Below are positions 5,482 through 6,896 of a stretch of 6,896 bases of DNA, in pieces. Source of the DNA: Pseudomonadota bacterium (lineage in GTDB: Bacteria; Myxococcota; Bradymonadia; UBA4248); contig JAGACY010000248.1 of NCBI GenBank assembly GCA_017613855.1, positions 1 through 6,896 on the forward strand. Direction: 5' to 3'. Under the pieces are notes generated by a model. That model had not been told where the DNA came from, searched no databases, and was given only the letters and a program-made list of their open reading frames with translations. The position numbers were made by a program, and so were the translations under genes. How positions within the stretch are numbered: position 1 is the stretch's first letter; every line of letters begins with the position of its first letter.

Positions 5482-5852
5482 CATTGTATCTGTGAAATAC
5501 ACAATTTAGGAAGTTTATATTTTATTGAAGGACGCATGCTATCGCTTCGCGATACGCTTTGCGACTTCGGCTATCGCTTTGCGATACGCCTCGCCATGCG
5601 GCTATTGGCTGTGCCAATATGCCGCATGATTTGTATGAGAATACCCCAAGTCCTCTGTAATTCTGCATTTTTGTAAATATGGAAAATTATATTCTAATGA
5701 ATTGTTTTTTTTTTACTAAAAATACATAGTTGTTCATAAATACAAAATTAATTGTAATCATTTGAATTTGTGCTGTAAAAATGCTAATTCTTCATAAGAA
5801 TGTTATTGGGGTACTTTGGTTAAAGTCCCATCCGAGTTTCAAGGAAATAAAC
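5482..5852. other. 371-bp intergenic region: REP-like cluster and AT-rich leader
   Basis: Three parts can be seen. 5482-5532 is AT-rich with no clear terminator after the glycosyltransferase. 5533-5628 is the GC-rich hairpin cluster described separately. 5629-5852 is strongly AT-rich, with a run of ten T (5705-5714), and must contain the promoter of the lipoprotein gene. A perfect 6-bp dyad with a 3-nt loop (ATTCTT-CAT-AAGAAT, 5787-5801) lies about 50 bp before the lipoprotein start and could be an operator or an RNA hairpin. I could not pick a convincing -35/-10 pair. No tRNA, riboswitch or large gene is visible. Confidence 0.6.
5533..5628 (+). repeat. Cluster of three REP-like imperfect palindromes
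   Basis: Hairpin one (5538-5557) has arm TATCGC/GCGATA, loop TTC and outer GC/GC. Hairpin two (5569-5590) has the same arm, loop TTT and outer GGC/GCC. Hairpin three (5595-5628) has arm TATTGGC/GCCAATA, loop TGT and an 8-bp outer stem CATGCGGC/GCCGCATG. Each has one unpaired C or T at the base of the 3' arm (5555, 5587, 5620). Hairpins one and two are 19-nt direct repeats with one mismatch, 32 nt apart. CGCATG (5533-5538) can also pair with CATGCG (5595-5600), enclosing the first two hairpins, which competes with the third. The same design occurs in opposite orientation at 7-66. Position after a gene end fits REP/BIME-like elements; no RAYT transposase is in the window. Confidence 0.8.
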
Positions 5853-6881
5853 ATGAAAAATGTATTCAACTGTAATATTTGCAATAGAACCGGATGTTTA
5901 TTGAAAACACCTTTTATAGCATTATTGTTATTGGGTTTGACCATTCTGGGTGGATGTGGCGAAGGCTCTAAAAATGTTTCCTCCGAGCCATCCACACTCG
6001 AACCGTCTACACCTGGTGTACAGTCTTTTATGACGGAATATGGCTATGTCGATATTACCTGCGATGAAAATAACCATTGCACAGGAAAATATAGGGATTC
6101 CGGTGAACCGGCGACCGAACTGCTCGTTCAGGAGATGCTCGAAATATTGATTGTCACCAATCAGGAAGTCATCGATGAGGCACTCAAGGATTGTCAGGGC
6201 AAATCCATCGGTTTACACGCCGTTCCGAAGTCAGGCTTCCCCGAAGAGAAAAAATATGAAGACTGGTGCTTTCCAACGCCCGATTATTCCTATCAGTGCG
6301 GGCCAGAGGGTTGTACGACGACCGGCGGTTATCGTTGCCCGAATTCCGATGAACTCGTTTCGTACGATGTAGCCATGTCGTACAATCAAAACGCTTATAT
6401 ACAATTCAATGAAAAACGGCTTGCCGGCAGACTCGAGACTTTTAAACAAATCTATCAGGATCATCCCGAGATTATGACCAAGGATGAATATGAATCCCGG
6501 GTCAGTTTTTATGAAAAAATGGGATGCTACGGCCTTTCTTTTATGATGGATGTTTGTGATTATCCTCAGTTCATTCAGGAATTCGGTGATTATTTCAGCC
6601 AAATCGACTTACCTGGTAAGGTCGAAACTAAGGTTGAATATCCCGAATGTACAAAACCATTGGATTATGAAATCGTTGTACAATTGCAGAATGTGGCCAA
6701 TGGAGAATACAACTGGAATCAACAGAGCAATATTCCAATCCATTCTGTCGAAGATTTGGATAATTGGATTGATACATCTATGCTCAATGAGAATGCCTAT
6801 ATGTGGGCATTCTCCGGTATTGGCCAATTAAAGGAAACCGCTGCCAAGACCGACTTTTCAAAATATATGTGGGTCGTTTAG
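5853..6881 (+). CDS. Cysteine-rich lipoprotein of unknown function
   Basis: 342 residues from ATG 5853, chosen because AAGGAA (5841-5846) is 6 nt upstream and the next residues form a signal peptide; a reading from 5781 would bury it. K18 precedes a hydrophobic stretch (19-32, FIALLLLGLTIL) and the lipobox LGGC, giving lipidated C35. G36 follows, so no Asp+2 inner-membrane retention signal is seen and outer-membrane export is likely if the cell is diderm. A Ser/Pro-rich tether (40-55) leads to a body with ten cysteines (70, 76, 114, 139, 149, 154, 162, 225, 235, 266), an even number that suggests disulfides; C149, C154 and C162 are clustered in a short Gly/Thr-rich loop. Three more cysteines (7, 10, 15) lie in the signal-peptide n-region, which is odd because that part is removed. 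I do not recognise a family. The ORF ends inside the window and is complete. Confidence 0.8.
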   Translation: MKNVFNCNICNRTGCLLKTPFIALLLLGLTILGGCGEGSKNVSSEPSTLEPSTPGVQSFMTEYGYVDITCDENNHCTGKYRDSGEPATELLVQEMLEILIVTNQEVIDEALKDCQGKSIGLHAVPKSGFPEEKKYEDWCFPTPDYSYQCGPEGCTTTGGYRCPNSDELVSYDVAMSYNQNAYIQFNEKRLAGRLETFKQIYQDHPEIMTKDEYESRVSFYEKMGCYGLSFMMDVCDYPQFIQEFGDYFSQIDLPGKVETKVEYPECTKPLDYEIVVQLQNVANGEYNWNQQSNIPIHSVEDLDNWIDTSMLNENAYMWAFSGIGQLKETAAKTDFSKYMWVV

Positions 6882-6896
6882 AAGGTGGATCTCAGC

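Noticed and set aside
5781..5852. Upstream ATG adding 24 residues to the lipoprotein
   Set aside because: It would place the signal peptide in the middle of the N-terminus and lacks the AAGGAA site that precedes ATG 5853.

Overview
The window holds seven protein genes in two blocks that face away from each other. Four lie on the minus strand (83-3108) and three on the plus strand (3245-6881). The organism is a Gram-negative-type bacterium: there is a lipobox lipoprotein with ten further cysteines, an alanine racemase for peptidoglycan, and purine-rich ribosome binding sites at every start. A possible [4Fe-4S] flavoprotein and a radical SAM enzyme fit an anaerobe or a microbe of low-oxygen places. 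Cysteine-rich lipoproteins and REP-like repeats made me think of Myxococcota or other former Deltaproteobacteria, but no marker gene fixes this and it remains a guess.

Minus-strand block, in order of transcription: an Isf-like flavoprotein (2542-3108), an ISOC-type isochorismatase-fold hydrolase (1789-2349), an S23/IVS-type four-helix-bundle protein (1308-1682) and alanine racemase (83-1237). The gaps between the first three are filled by repeats, so this is not a tight operon. The four-helix-bundle gene is AT-rich compared with its neighbours and sits between inverted heptanucleotide arrays, much like a free-standing 23S rRNA intervening sequence.

Plus-strand block: a radical SAM protein with a SPASM-like C-terminal cysteine set (3245-4186), a GT4-type glycosyltransferase (4318-5481), and, after 371 bp of repeat and AT-rich sequence, a lipoprotein of unknown function (5853-6881). 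The radical SAM and glycosyltransferase genes may belong to one envelope or secondary-metabolite pathway, but nothing in the sequence names the product.

The least ordinary content is between the genes. (1) Six heptanucleotide tandem arrays occur; three of them touch or overlap the stop codon of a gene. (2) Five copies of a small REP-like hairpin occur, two after alr and three after the glycosyltransferase. They share a conserved base (GC-TAT ... ATA-Y-GC with one bulged pyrimidine), while the inner arms differ from copy to copy yet stay complementary.
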